From contig NZ_MUNW01000043.1 in the NCBI RefSeq assembly GCF_002002725.1, positions 1 to 64,000 of the forward strand: a DNA stretch of 64,000 nt, read 5' to 3'. This DNA is from Sinorhizobium sp. A49 (lineage in GTDB: Bacteria; Pseudomonadota; Alphaproteobacteria; Rhizobiales; Rhizobiaceae). This document shows positions 50,243-59,425 of the stretch, one piece after another (within the stretch, counting starts at the first letter, position 1; the number at the start of each line of letters is the position of its first letter). The position numbers were made by a program, and so were the translations under genes. A model generated the notes under the pieces. The model saw only the letters and a program-made list of their open reading frames with translations. It made no database searches and was not told where the DNA came from.

Positions 50243-50779
50243 TTACTTCTTTTCGTTCGCGGCGCGCTCGACAGCTTCCTTGATCAGCTGCTTGGCAACG
50301 GCGGCATCCTTCCAGCCAAAAATCTTGACCCACTTGCCGGGCTCCAGATCCTTGTAGTGCTCGAAGAAATGCTCGATCTGCTTGAGCGTGATTTCCGGCA
50401 GGTCGGTGTATTCATGCACCTTGTCGTAGCGCTGCGTCAGGTGGCCCGACGGAACCGCGATGATCTTTTCGTCCTTGCCGGAGTTGTCTTCCATCATCAT
50501 CACGCCGATCGGGCGCACGTTGATGACGCAGCCCGGAACGAGCGGACGGGTGTTGCAGATCAGGACGTCGATCGGATCGCCATCGTCGGAAAGCGTGTGC
50601 GGCACGAAGCCGTAGTTCCCCGGATAGTGCATCGGCGTGTAGAGGAAACGGTCGACGACGAGCGTGCCAGCTTCCTTGTCCATCTCATACTTGATGGGAT
50701 GGCCGCCAACGGGAACCTCAACGATCACGTTGACATCTTCTGGTGGATTCTTTCCGATGGAAATCGCGTCAATGCGCAT
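50243..50779 (-). CDS. ppa: Inorganic pyrophosphatase
   Basis: A 178-residue family I pyrophosphatase. [21 protein letters not shown] contains the metal-binding aspartates (DxDPxD signature), and [15 protein letters not shown] and KWVKIFGW are conserved. It hydrolyses the pyrophosphate released in biosynthesis. GGAG lies seven bases before ATG 50779. It is divergent from the secreted-protein gene. Confidence 0.97.
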   Translation of the reverse strand: MRIDAISIGKNPPEDVNVIVEVPVGGHPIKYEMDKEAGTLVVDRFLYTPMHYPGNYGFVPHTLSDDGDPIDVLICNTRPLVPGCVINVRPIGVMMMEDNSGKDEKIIAVPSGHLTQRYDKVHEYTDLPEITLKQIEHFFEHYKDLEPGKWVKIFGWKDAAVAKQLIKEAVERAANEKK

Positions 50780-50937
50780 GGACTACTCCAGGGTCAGTTG
50801 GGACGTTTGCCCGTCGGATAAAGGGAAACATGCCGCGATGCAATATAACTTTCGTCCGCAACGCAGATTCAACCGGTCGTTTTGTCGTGGTCGAATGGCC
50901 GGGACAGGCCGCCAAATCCTGCCGAAGGGAGGTCATG

Positions 50938-51540
50938 ATGAACGGAAAGGTTGCATGCCTGTCGCTTGTCCTGGTGTTCGCCGGACCGGCCATTGCCAAT
51001 GACAGCGTCTATGTCGACGTCAGCCGCGACAGGTGCAAGACGATTGCAGAGGAGCCGGGCATGTACGCCCTGATGACCTGCCCAGGTTACGGCGACTATC
51101 CTGTCCACTTCAAGGAGATTGATGTTCGTCAGAGCTTCTCCTTCGGCCATATCGGCAAGGAATACCTCGACGGGGCATTCGAGAGCTTCATCCCCTTCAA
51201 CCACGCTGGCACCATGGTGGAATGGCGCGTCGCCAAGGGCGGCACCGCGGTTGCGACAATTCTGCGCTGGATCATCGAAAACCCCGATCCGAAGACCGGT
51301 GAATCGGTGCCGGGACTCGAAGGGCAGGTTCTGGTCGTCTCCAAGGTGGCCGAGAAGGCCGACGGCAAGGGCTGCGTCGCCGGTTATGTCGATGCGCTTG
51401 CCAACCCGGACCCCAATACGATCGCCCGCAAGGTCGCCGACGAGGTGGCGCCGACCTTTCGCTGCGGCGTCGACCAGGCGACATTCCACGGCAAGCGCGG
51501 CGACAAGGCCGCCGAACCCAACAACGAACTGCCGGAGTGA
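50938..51540 (+). CDS. Secreted protein of unknown function
   Basis: A 200-residue protein with a short signal peptide (MNGKVACLSLVLVFAGPAIA-ND). Four cysteines in the mature chain (RCKTI, MTCPGY, KGCVAG, FRCGVD) suggest disulphides. No family recognised. AGGGAGG is five bases before ATG 50938; an ATG at 50935 is too close. It is divergent from ppa and converges with the GNAT gene. Confidence 0.72.
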   Translation: MNGKVACLSLVLVFAGPAIANDSVYVDVSRDRCKTIAEEPGMYALMTCPGYGDYPVHFKEIDVRQSFSFGHIGKEYLDGAFESFIPFNHAGTMVEWRVAKGGTAVATILRWIIENPDPKTGESVPGLEGQVLVVSKVAEKADGKGCVAGYVDALANPDPNTIARKVADEVAPTFRCGVDQATFHGKRGDKAAEPNNELPE

Positions 51541-51598
51541 TTTTTGAAAGAGTGGCTGCCGCTACCGCGAAAGCCGGAGAAACCTTGCACGGCGGGCG

Positions 51599-52105
51599 TC
51601 AGTTCCAGGCGAAGCCGACCTTCTTGAGGTGCTTGTCGCCGAAATCTTCCATGCCCTCGGCAATATCGCTGCCGCCGGCGCCCTGGAAGAACTGATAGGC
51701 GTGATCGCTGTCTTCGAGGCACCAGACGACCAGCCCCTGGCAGCCGAGCGAGCGCAGCAGGCTCTTGGCTTCGCCGAACAGAACCCGTCCCAGGCCGATA
51801 CCCTGGTATTCCGGACGCAGGTAGATCTCGTAGATTTCGCCTTCCTGCGGCAGCGCCTTGGCGCGGCTGAGGCCGAGGGTGGCATATCCGGCAATCGTTC
51901 CCGCCACGTCGACGACCAGCAGGGTCGCCGGACCCCGCGTCGCCTTACGCCACCAGACCTCGTCTCGACGATTGACCATCTGGACCAGCGGGCGGTGCGG
52001 AATGATGCCGCCATAGGTCTGCAGCCATGAAACGCGATGCACGTCGGCAATTGCCGCCGCCTCTTGCGGTTCCCCAGGCCTGACCTCGATCGAAACAGTC
52101 TTCAT
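51599..52105 (-). CDS. GNAT-family N-acetyltransferase
   Basis: A 168-residue GNAT protein. The acetyl-CoA loop region is VRPEYQGIGLGRVLFGEAKSLLRSLGCQGL, giving the QxxGxG/A-type motif (QGIGLG), and the opening is EVRPGEPQEAAAIADVHRVSWLQTYGGI. The substrate is unknown. The gene is oriented away from typA, and a TTAA-N7-TTAA site lies about 100 bases upstream. Confidence 0.88.
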   Translation of the reverse strand: MKTVSIEVRPGEPQEAAAIADVHRVSWLQTYGGIIPHRPLVQMVNRRDEVWWRKATRGPATLLVVDVAGTIAGYATLGLSRAKALPQEGEIYEIYLRPEYQGIGLGRVLFGEAKSLLRSLGCQGLVVWCLEDSDHAYQFFQGAGGSDIAEGMEDFGDKHLKKVGFAWN

Positions 52106-52203
52106 GACTCACGACTCTAAACACACACAGGGCGAACAGGAATCCCGCCCGGGAGCCGCGTCGCGTTAACCCACAGGCAACTTTAACGGCATCCTGTGGA
52201 AGG

Positions 52204-52218
52204 TTAACGCCTTTTTAA
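52204..52218. promoter_or_regulatory. Putative CtrA-binding site upstream of the GNAT gene
   Basis: TTAACGCCTTTTTAA is an exact TTAA-N7-TTAA box. It lies about 100 bases upstream of the GNAT start (52105) in the 206-base gap shared with the typA 3' end. Confidence 0.4.
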
Positions 52219-52254
52219 CTTTATCCGCAAGCCGCCCCCCGCTGGCACACACAG

Positions 52255-52284
52255 CAAAAAACCCCGGATCGCTCCGGGGTTTTG
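52255..52284 (-). terminator. Terminator downstream of typA
   Basis: CCCCGGA pairs with TCCGGGG around a 4-base loop, flanked by A6 on one side and T4 on the other. On the minus strand it ends in a T run and stops typA; the A and T flanks allow bidirectional use. Confidence 0.82.
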
Positions 52285-52311
52285 AAAATTGCTCGTTTTT
52301 GTCGGAAGGGC

Positions 52312-54138
52312 TTAAGCCGCGCCGGCCGTCCGCGACTTCTCGAAGCGCTTACGGTCGTTCGAGTCGAGGTACATCTTGCGCAGACGGATCGACTTCGGCG
52401 TCACTTCGACCAACTCGTCGTCCTGGATCCAGGACAGCGCCCGCTCGAGCGTCATGCGGATCGGCGGCGTCAGCTTGACGGCTTCGTCCTTGCCCGATGC
52501 GCGCATATTGGTGAGCTTCTTGCCCTTCAACACGTTGACTTCGAGGTCGTTGTCGCGCGTGTGGATGCCGATGATCATGCCGGCATAGACCTTCTCGCCG
52601 GCTTCGATGATCATCGGGCCGCGGTCTTCCAGGTTGAACATGGCATAGGCGACCGATTCACCGGCATCGTTGGAGAGCAGCACGCCGTTGACGCGGCCAC
52701 CGATCTCGCCCTTGTACGGCTGGTAGGCGTGGAACAGACGGTTCATGACCGCCGTGCCGCGCGTATCCGTCAGCAGTTCCGACTGGTAGCCGATCAGGCC
52801 GCGGGTCGGAGCGAAGAACACCAGACGAACGCGATTGCCGCCGGACGGACGGAGCTCGACCATCTCGGCCTTGCGTTCGGACATCTTCTGAACGACGACA
52901 CCGGAATGCTCTTCGTCGACGTCGATGACCACTTCTTCGATCGGCTCGAGCAGCTGGCCGTTCTCATCCTTGTGCATGACGACGCGCGGACGCGAAACGG
53001 CGAGTTCGAAGCCTTCGCGGCGCATGGTTTCGATCAGAACCGCGAGCTGCAATTCGCCACGACCGGACACGAAGAACGAATCCTTCTCGGAGGATTCCTC
53101 GATCTTCAGCGCAACGTTGCCTTCTGCTTCCTTGAACAGGCGGTCGCGGATGACGCGGCTCGTGACCTTGTCGCCTTCGGTGCCGGCAAGCGGGCTGTCG
53201 TTGACGATGAAGGACATGGTGACGGTCGGCGGGTCGATCGGCTGTGCGGTCAGCGCTTCGGTGACCGACGGGTCACAGAAGGTGTCGGCGACGGTGCCCT
53301 TGGTCAGGCCGGCGATCGCGACGATGTCGCCTGCATGCGCTTCTTCAATCGGCTGACGCTCGATGCCGCGGAAGGCGAGGATCTTCGAGATACGACCGGT
53401 TTCGAGCAGCTTGCCGTCCTGGCCGAGCACCTTGACCGGCTGGTTCGGCTTCAGCGAACCCGAATGGATGCGGCCGGTGATGATGCGGCCGAGGAAGGGG
53501 TTGGCTTCGAGAATGGTGCCGATCATGCGGAACGGACCTTCGGCAACCGTCGGCTCGGGAACGTGCTTGAGCACGAGGTCGAGAAGCGGCGCCATGCCCT
53601 GGTCCTTCGGACCTTCAGGTGCGACGTTCATCCAGCCATCGCGGCCCGAACCGTAAAGGATCGGGAAGTCGAGCTGCTCGTCGGTGGCGTCGAGGTTTGC
53701 AAAGAGGTCGAAGACTTCGTTGATAACTTCTTCGTGGCGTCCATCCGGGCGGTCGATCTTGTTGATCGCGACGATCGGCTTCAGGCCGACCTTCAGCGCC
53801 TTGCCGACGACAAACTTCGTCTGCGGCATCGGGCCTTCAGAGGCGTCGACGAGGACGATGGCGCCGTCCACCATCGACAGGATGCGCTCGACTTCGCCGC
53901 CGAAGTCGGCGTGGCCGGGGGTATCAACGATGTTGATGCGCACGCCCTTCCACTCGACCGACGTTGCCTTGGCGAGAATGGTGATGCCGCGCTCTTTTTC
54001 GATGTCGTTGGAGTCCATGACGCGTTCGGCAACGCGCTGGTTTTCGCGGAACGAGCCCGACTGCTTCAGAAGCTCGTCGACAAGGGTCGTTTTCCCATGG
54101 TCGACGTGCGCGATAATCGCGATGTTACGAATGCTCAT
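52312..54138 (-). CDS. typA: Ribosome-associated GTPase TypA/BipA
   Basis: A 608-residue translational GTPase. The G1 motif AHVDHGKTT (10-18), the DTPGHADFGGEV switch, NKIDRPDGR (NKxD) and the EF-G-like domains II, III and V plus a BipA C-terminal domain are present. It binds ribosomes and supports growth under cold and stress. ATG 54138 matches the family; the frame is open to 54192. It is flanked by its terminator and by the PhoD gene upstream on the same strand. Confidence 0.96.
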   Translation of the reverse strand: MSIRNIAIIAHVDHGKTTLVDELLKQSGSFRENQRVAERVMDSNDIEKERGITILAKATSVEWKGVRINIVDTPGHADFGGEVERILSMVDGAIVLVDASEGPMPQTKFVVGKALKVGLKPIVAINKIDRPDGRHEEVINEVFDLFANLDATDEQLDFPILYGSGRDGWMNVAPEGPKDQGMAPLLDLVLKHVPEPTVAEGPFRMIGTILEANPFLGRIITGRIHSGSLKPNQPVKVLGQDGKLLETGRISKILAFRGIERQPIEEAHAGDIVAIAGLTKGTVADTFCDPSVTEALTAQPIDPPTVTMSFIVNDSPLAGTEGDKVTSRVIRDRLFKEAEGNVALKIEESSEKDSFFVSGRGELQLAVLIETMRREGFELAVSRPRVVMHKDENGQLLEPIEEVVIDVDEEHSGVVVQKMSERKAEMVELRPSGGNRVRLVFFAPTRGLIGYQSELLTDTRGTAVMNRLFHAYQPYKGEIGGRVNGVLLSNDAGESVAYAMFNLEDRGPMIIEAGEKVYAGMIIGIHTRDNDLEVNVLKGKKLTNMRASGKDEAVKLTPPIRMTLERALSWIQDDELVEVTPKSIRLRKMYLDSNDRKRFEKSRTAGAA

Positions 54139-54339
54139 TTTTCGTCTCGGAAGGTTTAGGGCACGCCCCAATGGGCCACGCCGCTTTTTCAATGGTCGGG
54201 CTCATACAGGTTTTTTTGCGATTGCGAAAGGGGGGCGCGCAAGAGAGACCGGCTCCGAAGTCCCGACAGGCCATGGGTTTGCAACCGGAAAGGGTCGCGC
54301 CAACCGGGTTTGGAAAGGTATCAGCGAAAGCCAAAACGC

Positions 54340-55902
54340 TCATGCGACCGCGGCCGGATCGAGCGTCACGCGCCACAGTTCCTGGTCTTGGCGATCCATC
54401 AGGCGCACGGTCATCTGCCTGGTCTGGCCGTTGATATCGACGATCCCGAAGAACTGCAGCCCGGCGGATGGCGGCAGGTTGCTGTCGACGCCTCCGCCGG
54501 ATGCCTTGATGAAGCGCACGTCCGGGCCGAACGTCATGTCCAGCTCCTTCGGACCATAGGTGCCGGAATGCAAAGGGCCGGAGACGAACTCCCAGAACGG
54601 CAGGAAATCCTTGAAGGCTGCGCGCGACGGGTCGTAGTGATGCGCAGCGGTGTAATGCACGTCCGCCGTCAGCCAGACGAGGTTGTCGATGGCATTGTCC
54701 CTGATGAAACGCAGCAGGTCTGCGAATTCGGTTTCGCGTCCGGTCGGCGGACCATTGTCGCCGTTGGCGATGGCGTCGGAACCGCGCCTGTTGGCGTAGT
54801 CGTCCCAGACGACGAGGCCGATCGGCATGTCGCAGGCAATCACCTTCCAGACGGCCCGCGAGGCGGCCAGCTCCCGCTTCAGCCAGTCCGCCTGCCGCCA
54901 GCCGAAGAGGCCCTCATCGCCCTCCCCCTGATTGGGGCCGCGATAGGACCGGAGATCGACGAAGAAGACATCGAGCAGCGGCCCATAGGCGATCTTGCGG
55001 AAGATGCGGCCGGGCTGCGTCGGGACGTTGCGGATCGGTGTCATCTCGTGAAACGCCCGCGCGGCGCGGGCGGCATAGACCGAAACGTCCTTTTCCGGAT
55101 AGCGCGGATCGTCGCGAAGATCCGTCGAGGCCGACCAGTTGTTCAGAACCTCATGATCGTCCCATTGATAGAAGGTCGGGCAGACGGCGTTGAGGTCGCG
55201 GACATGCTCATCGAGCAAATTGTACTTCCATTGGCCGCGATACTCCTCGAGCGTGCGCGCCACGTCGCGCTTCTCATGCGTCACCACCCGGTTCTTCCAG
55301 ACGCCGCCGTCTCGCAGTGAGATTTCGTCGGGAATGGGGTTGTCGGCGTAGATCGTGTCGCCGGAATGGATGAAGAAGTCCGGCTCGTGCAGGCGCATGG
55401 TCGAATAGGTCTTCATGCCGACATCGTCGATGCCCCAGCCCTGGCCGGCGGTATCGCCGGACCAGACGAAGCGGATCGAGCGCTTGCGCAACGGCGCGGT
55501 TCGAAACCGGCCGATGACCGGCTCCGACACCCGGTTGACGTCATAAAGATCGGTCGCGGTGAAGCGATAGAAGATGTCCTGGTCGGGCAGGAGATTGTCG
55601 AGTGCGCATTTCACCGCGCAATCCGTCTGGGGTGTCGCGGTGAGGTCCGCGAGGCGAACCGGATCGGAAAAGCTTTCGGTCGTCGAGTACTCCAGCGCCA
55701 CCCGCGACGGCCTGTCGACCCGCGTCCACACCATGCCGGAGCGTGTGTCGACATCGCCCGACTGCACACCATGGATGAATTCCGGCCGGCCATAGCCACG
55801 GGCATAAAACGGCGTTGCAAGACCGGAGGACGCCACGAGGCCGGCGGCACCGGCAGACAGAAGGAATGAGCGGCGGGTGAGCGTGGTGAGGATTTCGGCC
55901 AA
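54340..55902 (-). CDS. phoD: Alkaline phosphatase D (PhoD) family protein, Tat-exported
   Basis: A 520-residue protein with a twin-arginine signal (TRRSFLLSAG, residues 9-18) and a PhoD domain. WSGDTAG, DDHEVLNNW and LTADVHYTAAHHYDP contain the metal-binding residues. It hydrolyses phosphate esters (diesters included) in the periplasm, using Ca and Fe in PhoD enzymes. The start is TTG 55902 behind GGAGG. A PHO-box-like sequence lies about 64 bases upstream, which fits phosphate-starvation control. Confidence 0.9.
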   Translation of the reverse strand: MAEILTTLTRRSFLLSAGAAGLVASSGLATPFYARGYGRPEFIHGVQSGDVDTRSGMVWTRVDRPSRVALEYSTTESFSDPVRLADLTATPQTDCAVKCALDNLLPDQDIFYRFTATDLYDVNRVSEPVIGRFRTAPLRKRSIRFVWSGDTAGQGWGIDDVGMKTYSTMRLHEPDFFIHSGDTIYADNPIPDEISLRDGGVWKNRVVTHEKRDVARTLEEYRGQWKYNLLDEHVRDLNAVCPTFYQWDDHEVLNNWSASTDLRDDPRYPEKDVSVYAARAARAFHEMTPIRNVPTQPGRIFRKIAYGPLLDVFFVDLRSYRGPNQGEGDEGLFGWRQADWLKRELAASRAVWKVIACDMPIGLVVWDDYANRRGSDAIANGDNGPPTGRETEFADLLRFIRDNAIDNLVWLTADVHYTAAHHYDPSRAAFKDFLPFWEFVSGPLHSGTYGPKELDMTFGPDVRFIKASGGGVDSNLPPSAGLQFFGIVDINGQTRQMTVRLMDRQDQELWRVTLDPAAVA

Positions 55903-55965
55903 ACAAGCCTCCGGTTCGAGCCTCGCGAACGCTGTGTTTCGCGTGCCGGACCTTTGGCCAGACTG

Positions 55966-55983
55966 ATGTCAGCGGCTTAACAG
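55966..55983 (-). promoter_or_regulatory. PHO-box-like sequence upstream of phoD
   Basis: Read on the minus strand, CTGTTAA-GCCG-CTGACAT. The two 7-base repeats with 4-base spacing agree with the PHO box (CTGTCAT N4 CTGTCAT) at 11 of 14 positions. It lies about 64 bases upstream of the TTG start, a usual PhoB position. Confidence 0.4.
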
Positions 55984-56137
55984 CGGCATGAAACTATTTG
56001 GACGGTTTCGCGACATTTCGGTGAACACGGCACCGTGCCACGCTTTACGGTAACCCGCCCCGACACGAGCGCAGCCGTGCCTTTTCCGTCGCCTGTCGGG
56101 TTGACGCAACGCCGACCGGGCCACTAAGGGTAGCGTC

Positions 56138-56352
56138 GACGGTTCCCCGAAGGATGACTCCGACGGGGATTAATAGGGAACACGGTGAGGACGACCCAAA
56201 AGGGACCGAGACCGTGGCTGCCCCCGCAACTGTAAGCGGAATGCCGGACACCCCAGTGGCGCGACAGCGCGCCATGCCACTGCGATCGCGTCACACGCGT
56301 TGCGGGAAGGCAGGTGGAAAGCGCTCCATCCGCGAGCCAGGAGACCTGCCGT
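56138..56352 (+). promoter_or_regulatory. Cobalamin (B12) riboswitch
   Basis: The conserved cobalamin aptamer elements occur in order: GGTTCCCC (56141), ATTAATAGGGAACACGGTG (56168-56186), GGCTGCCCCCGCAACTGTAA (56216-56235, the B12 box), GCCACTGCG (56276), TGCGGGAAGGCAGG (56301-56314) and CGAGCCAGGAGACCTGCC (56333-56350). In Proteobacteria, B12 binding usually hides the downstream ribosome site and represses the genes. The following leader ORF and ABC-transporter genes lie 52 bases beyond. Confidence 0.92.
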
Positions 56353-56404
56353 CAAGCAGAAGATCCAACGTCACGGGCGGGGTTGCCCGGAACAGGAGTT
56401 GTCC

Positions 56405-56512
56405 ATGATCCGCATATCCGGCGGCTTTGCGCGCCCTATTCCCGTCCTTCTCGACGTTCGCGATCGATTGTCTCCCGAAAATCGCCCGGCCGACTGTCGC
56501 CGCTTCGGCTGA
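56405..56512 (+). CDS. Possible 35-residue leader peptide after the riboswitch
   Basis: ATG 56405 is preceded by AGGAG six bases upstream, the best ribosome site in this leader; 35 codons follow to TGA 56510-56512. The peptide is Arg/Pro-rich with no recognised domain. It lies between the aptamer and the TTG start of the binding-protein gene, 32 bases upstream. It could be the ORF whose translation the riboswitch controls, with coupling to the next gene; a chance frame is also possible. Confidence 0.4.
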   Translation: MIRISGGFARPIPVLLDVRDRLSPENRPADCRRFG

Positions 56513-56544
56513 CCCTTTGCAGCTCACGAGAAGAGAGAATTCCC

Positions 56545-57588
56545 TTGAAAGCCATTTTGAATGCCGTCGGGCGCCATTGCCCATCCCTAGCCGTTTCCGT
56601 GTCCCTGCTTCTGACCGTGGCTCCCTCGACCGCTCTTTCGGCCGCGACGAGCTACCCCCTGACCTTAAAGAATTGCGGCCAGGAGGTTACCTTTAAGGCG
56701 GCGCCGACGCGCACCGCCTCGATCGGTCAGAGCACCACGGAAATTCTTTATCTTCTTGGCCTGGCAGACAAGGTCGTCGGCACCGCCGTGTGGATCGGCC
56801 CTGTTATCGACGGCTACGAGGACGTCAACAGCAAGGTGCCGCGGCTTGCCGACAACGACCCGAGTTTCGAAAGCGTCGTCGCCACCAAGCCGGATCTGGT
56901 GACCGCGCAGTTCCAGTGGCACGTCGGGCCGGAAGGCATCGTCGCTACACCGAAGCAATTCGCCGAGCTGTCGATCCCCGTCTATGTCTCGCCCGCCGAT
57001 TGCGCCGCCAAGGACAATTCCGCCGGTGGCGACGGCGTACGCCACAAGTCCTTCTCGATGGAGCTGATCTACCAGGAGATCACTGAGCTCGCCGAGATTT
57101 TCGACGTGCAGGATCGAGGCGAAGCTCTTATCGCCAAGCTGAAGGCGCGCGAGGACGCGGCCCGCAGCAAGATCGCCAGTGCCGACGGCAAACTGTCGGC
57201 GGTCTTCTGGTTCTCCAGCGCCGAGATGGACATCGACCCCTATGTCGCCGGCACCAATGGCGCGCCCGGCTACATCATGTCGGCGCTCGGCATCAAGAAT
57301 GTCGTCTCGACCGAAGAGGAATGGCCGACCATCGGCTGGGAAACCATCGCCAAGGCCGACCCGAAGATCGTGGTGATCGGCAAGATGGATCGCCGCCGCT
57401 TCCCGGCCGACGATTGGGAGCTGAAGATGAAGTTCCTGAAGTCCGACCCGGTCACCAGCCTGATACCGGCGGTCAAGGCCGACCATATCGTCGTCATGGA
57501 CGCACAGGCGATGAACCCGACGATCCGCACGATCGAGGGCATCGAGGTGCTTGCCGACGCGGTCGAAAAAGCCGGCCTGGCGAAGTGA
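56545..57588 (+). CDS. ABC transporter substrate-binding protein, BtuF/FecB type
   Basis: A 347-residue protein starting at TTG 56545 behind AGAGAG. A signal peptide (about residues 1-33, hydrophobic SVSLLLTVAPS core, AxA near ALSAA) precedes a type III (helical-backbone) periplasmic binding fold: TASIGQSTTEILYLLGLADKVVGTAVW and VAT KPDLVTAQF regions. Such proteins bind corrinoids, haem or Fe-siderophores. The cobalamin riboswitch upstream favours a corrinoid or cobalt-chelate ligand. GTGA overlap joins it to the permease gene. Confidence 0.87.
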   Translation: MKAILNAVGRHCPSLAVSVSLLLTVAPSTALSAATSYPLTLKNCGQEVTFKAAPTRTASIGQSTTEILYLLGLADKVVGTAVWIGPVIDGYEDVNSKVPRLADNDPSFESVVATKPDLVTAQFQWHVGPEGIVATPKQFAELSIPVYVSPADCAAKDNSAGGDGVRHKSFSMELIYQEITELAEIFDVQDRGEALIAKLKAREDAARSKIASADGKLSAVFWFSSAEMDIDPYVAGTNGAPGYIMSALGIKNVVSTEEEWPTIGWETIAKADPKIVVIGKMDRRRFPADDWELKMKFLKSDPVTSLIPAVKADHIVVMDAQAMNPTIRTIEGIEVLADAVEKAGLAK

Positions 57589-58613
57589 GGTCAACACCTC
57601 CAGCGATCAATCGCACGGGCGCCGTCTTGACGGCGCTCGCATTGCTTTTCCTGGCGCTGGCGCTCGGAGCCGCCATCGGCGAAACCGCCATTCCGCTCGA
57701 CGTCGTCGGCAAGACCGTCGCCAACCGTTTGTGGGGTGCCGGTTACCCGCTCGATGCGATCGACGAGGGCATCATCTGGAACTACCGCCTCAGCCGCGCG
57801 GTGGTGGCCGCCTGCTGCGGGGCGGCACTTTCGCTCTGCGGCGTGGTGCTGCAGGCATTGCTCCGCAATTCCCTGGCCGACCCCTATATCCTTGGCATTT
57901 CCGCCGGCGCATCGACCGGTGCCGTCGCCGTCGCCATTCTCGGCATCGGCGCGGGCATGCTGACGCTGTCGCTCGGCGCCTTCTTCGGCGCGGTCTTCGC
58001 CTTCGCGCTGGTCTCGCTGCTGGCGCTCCGAGCCGGTCGCGGCACCGGCGCCATCATTCTCGCAGGCGTCGCCGGCTCGCAGCTCTTCAACGCGCTCACC
58101 TCCTTCATCGTCACCAAATCGGCCAATGCCGAGCAGGCCCGCGGCATCATGTTCTGGCTGCTCGGCAATCTCTCGGGCGTGCGCTGGCCGGATGTGGCGC
58201 TGGCGCTGCCGGTGGCGCTCGGCGGCCTTCTCGTCTGCCTCTGGCACGCCCGCGCGCTCGACGCCTTCACCTTCGGTGCGGAATCGGCGGCCTCGCTCGG
58301 CATCCCGGTGAAGCGCATCTATGTCACCCTGATTTCGGCAACCGCGCTGATGACGGCGGTGATGGTCAGCATCGTCGGCTCCATCGGCTTCGTCGGCCTG
58401 GTCATCCCGCACGCGGCGCGCTTCCTGGTCGGCGTGCGCCACGGCCTTCTACTGCCGGCAGCCGCGCTTACCGGGGCGATCTTCATGATCGCGGCCGATG
58501 TATTGTCGCGGGTCATCATTCCCGGTCAGGTGCTGCCGATCGGCGTGATCACCGCCCTCGTCGGCGCCCCGGCCTTCGCCCTCATCCTCAGCCGCGGGAG
58601 GGCCGCGTCATGA
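57585..58613 (+). CDS. ABC transporter permease, FecCD/BtuC type
   Basis: A 342-residue membrane protein with about ten segments. NYRLSRAVVAACCGAALSLCGVVLQALLRN and LADPYILGISAGAS are the FecCD signature; GFVGLVIPHAAR is the ABC coupling loop. The start is GTG 57585, overlapping the binding-protein stop by four bases (GTGA). It forms the channel for the substrate bound by the preceding protein. Confidence 0.92.
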   Translation: MRSTPPAINRTGAVLTALALLFLALALGAAIGETAIPLDVVGKTVANRLWGAGYPLDAIDEGIIWNYRLSRAVVAACCGAALSLCGVVLQALLRNSLADPYILGISAGASTGAVAVAILGIGAGMLTLSLGAFFGAVFAFALVSLLALRAGRGTGAIILAGVAGSQLFNALTSFIVTKSANAEQARGIMFWLLGNLSGVRWPDVALALPVALGGLLVCLWHARALDAFTFGAESAASLGIPVKRIYVTLISATALMTAVMVSIVGSIGFVGLVIPHAARFLVGVRHGLLLPAAALTGAIFMIAADVLSRVIIPGQVLPIGVITALVGAPAFALILSRGRAAS

Positions 58614-59425
58614 CACTCAAGGCCGAAACTGTCTCCTGGTCGGCTGGCGGCCGGCTGATCGTCGATGCCGTCGATCTTGAGGTCATGCCGGGTGAATTCC
58701 TCGGGATCATCGGTCCGAACGGATCCGGCAAGACCAGCCTGATCTCGCTACTCGCCGGCATTCGCCCGCCGAAATCCGGCATCGTCAGTCTCGAAAGCCG
58801 CCCGCTTGCTCAAGCCAGCCGGCGCGATATCGCCCAACGCATTGCTCTGGTCGAACAGCAGGCCGAAACCACCGAACGCATCACCGCCCGCCAGGCGGTC
58901 GAGCTTGGCCGCACGCCGCATCTCGGCGCGCTTTCGCCCTGGTCGAGCCGCGATACCGATATCGTCGACGGCGCACTTGAGCATGTCGGCATGAGTGATT
59001 TTGCCGATCGCCTGTGGCACACGCTGTCGGGTGGCGAACGTCAACGCCTGCATATCGCCCGGGCGCTGGCGCAACAGCCGCAGATCCTGCTGCTCGACGA
59101 ACCGACCAATCATCTCGACATCCACCACCAGATCGGCCTGCTAGAACTCGTCCGCGCACAGCCGCTGACGGTCGTTGCCGCCTTGCACGACCTCAACCAC
59201 GCCGCCGTCTTCTGCGACCGCATCGCCGTAATGGATCGCGGTCGCATCGTTGCGCTGGGCATCCCGGCGGAGATCCTGACGGAAGACCGCATCTTCGCGG
59301 TCTTCGGCGTTGCGGCGACGGTCGAGCGCGACGAGGACGGCGCGTGCTTTGTGCGCTACCGGCGCCCGCGGCCAAAGCTGCATCTGATATCCGAGACCAG
59401 GAAGAGACATGACCATGCGCGCTAA
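58610..59425 (+). CDS. ABC transporter ATPase, FecE/BtuD type
   Basis: A 271-residue ATPase with Walker A GPNGSGKTS (35-43), signature LSGGERQRLHIARAL, Walker B ILLLDEPTNHLD and the switch His in HDLNHA. It powers import. ATG 58610 overlaps the permease stop by four bases (ATGA). Its C-terminus overlaps the start of the pseudoazurin gene by 17 bases, tying the cupredoxin to the transporter transcript. Confidence 0.94.
   Translation: MTLKAETVSWSAGGRLIVDAVDLEVMPGEFLGIIGPNGSGKTSLISLLAGIRPPKSGIVSLESRPLAQASRRDIAQRIALVEQQAETTERITARQAVELGRTPHLGALSPWSSRDTDIVDGALEHVGMSDFADRLWHTLSGGERQRLHIARALAQQPQILLLDEPTNHLDIHHQIGLLELVRAQPLTVVAALHDLNHAAVFCDRIAVMDRGRIVALGIPAEILTEDRIFAVFGVAATVERDEDGACFVRYRRPRPKLHLISETRKRHDHAR

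Noticed and set aside
52217-52232. TTATCCGCA as a DnaA box
   Set aside because: Single imperfect box, no cluster and no origin context.
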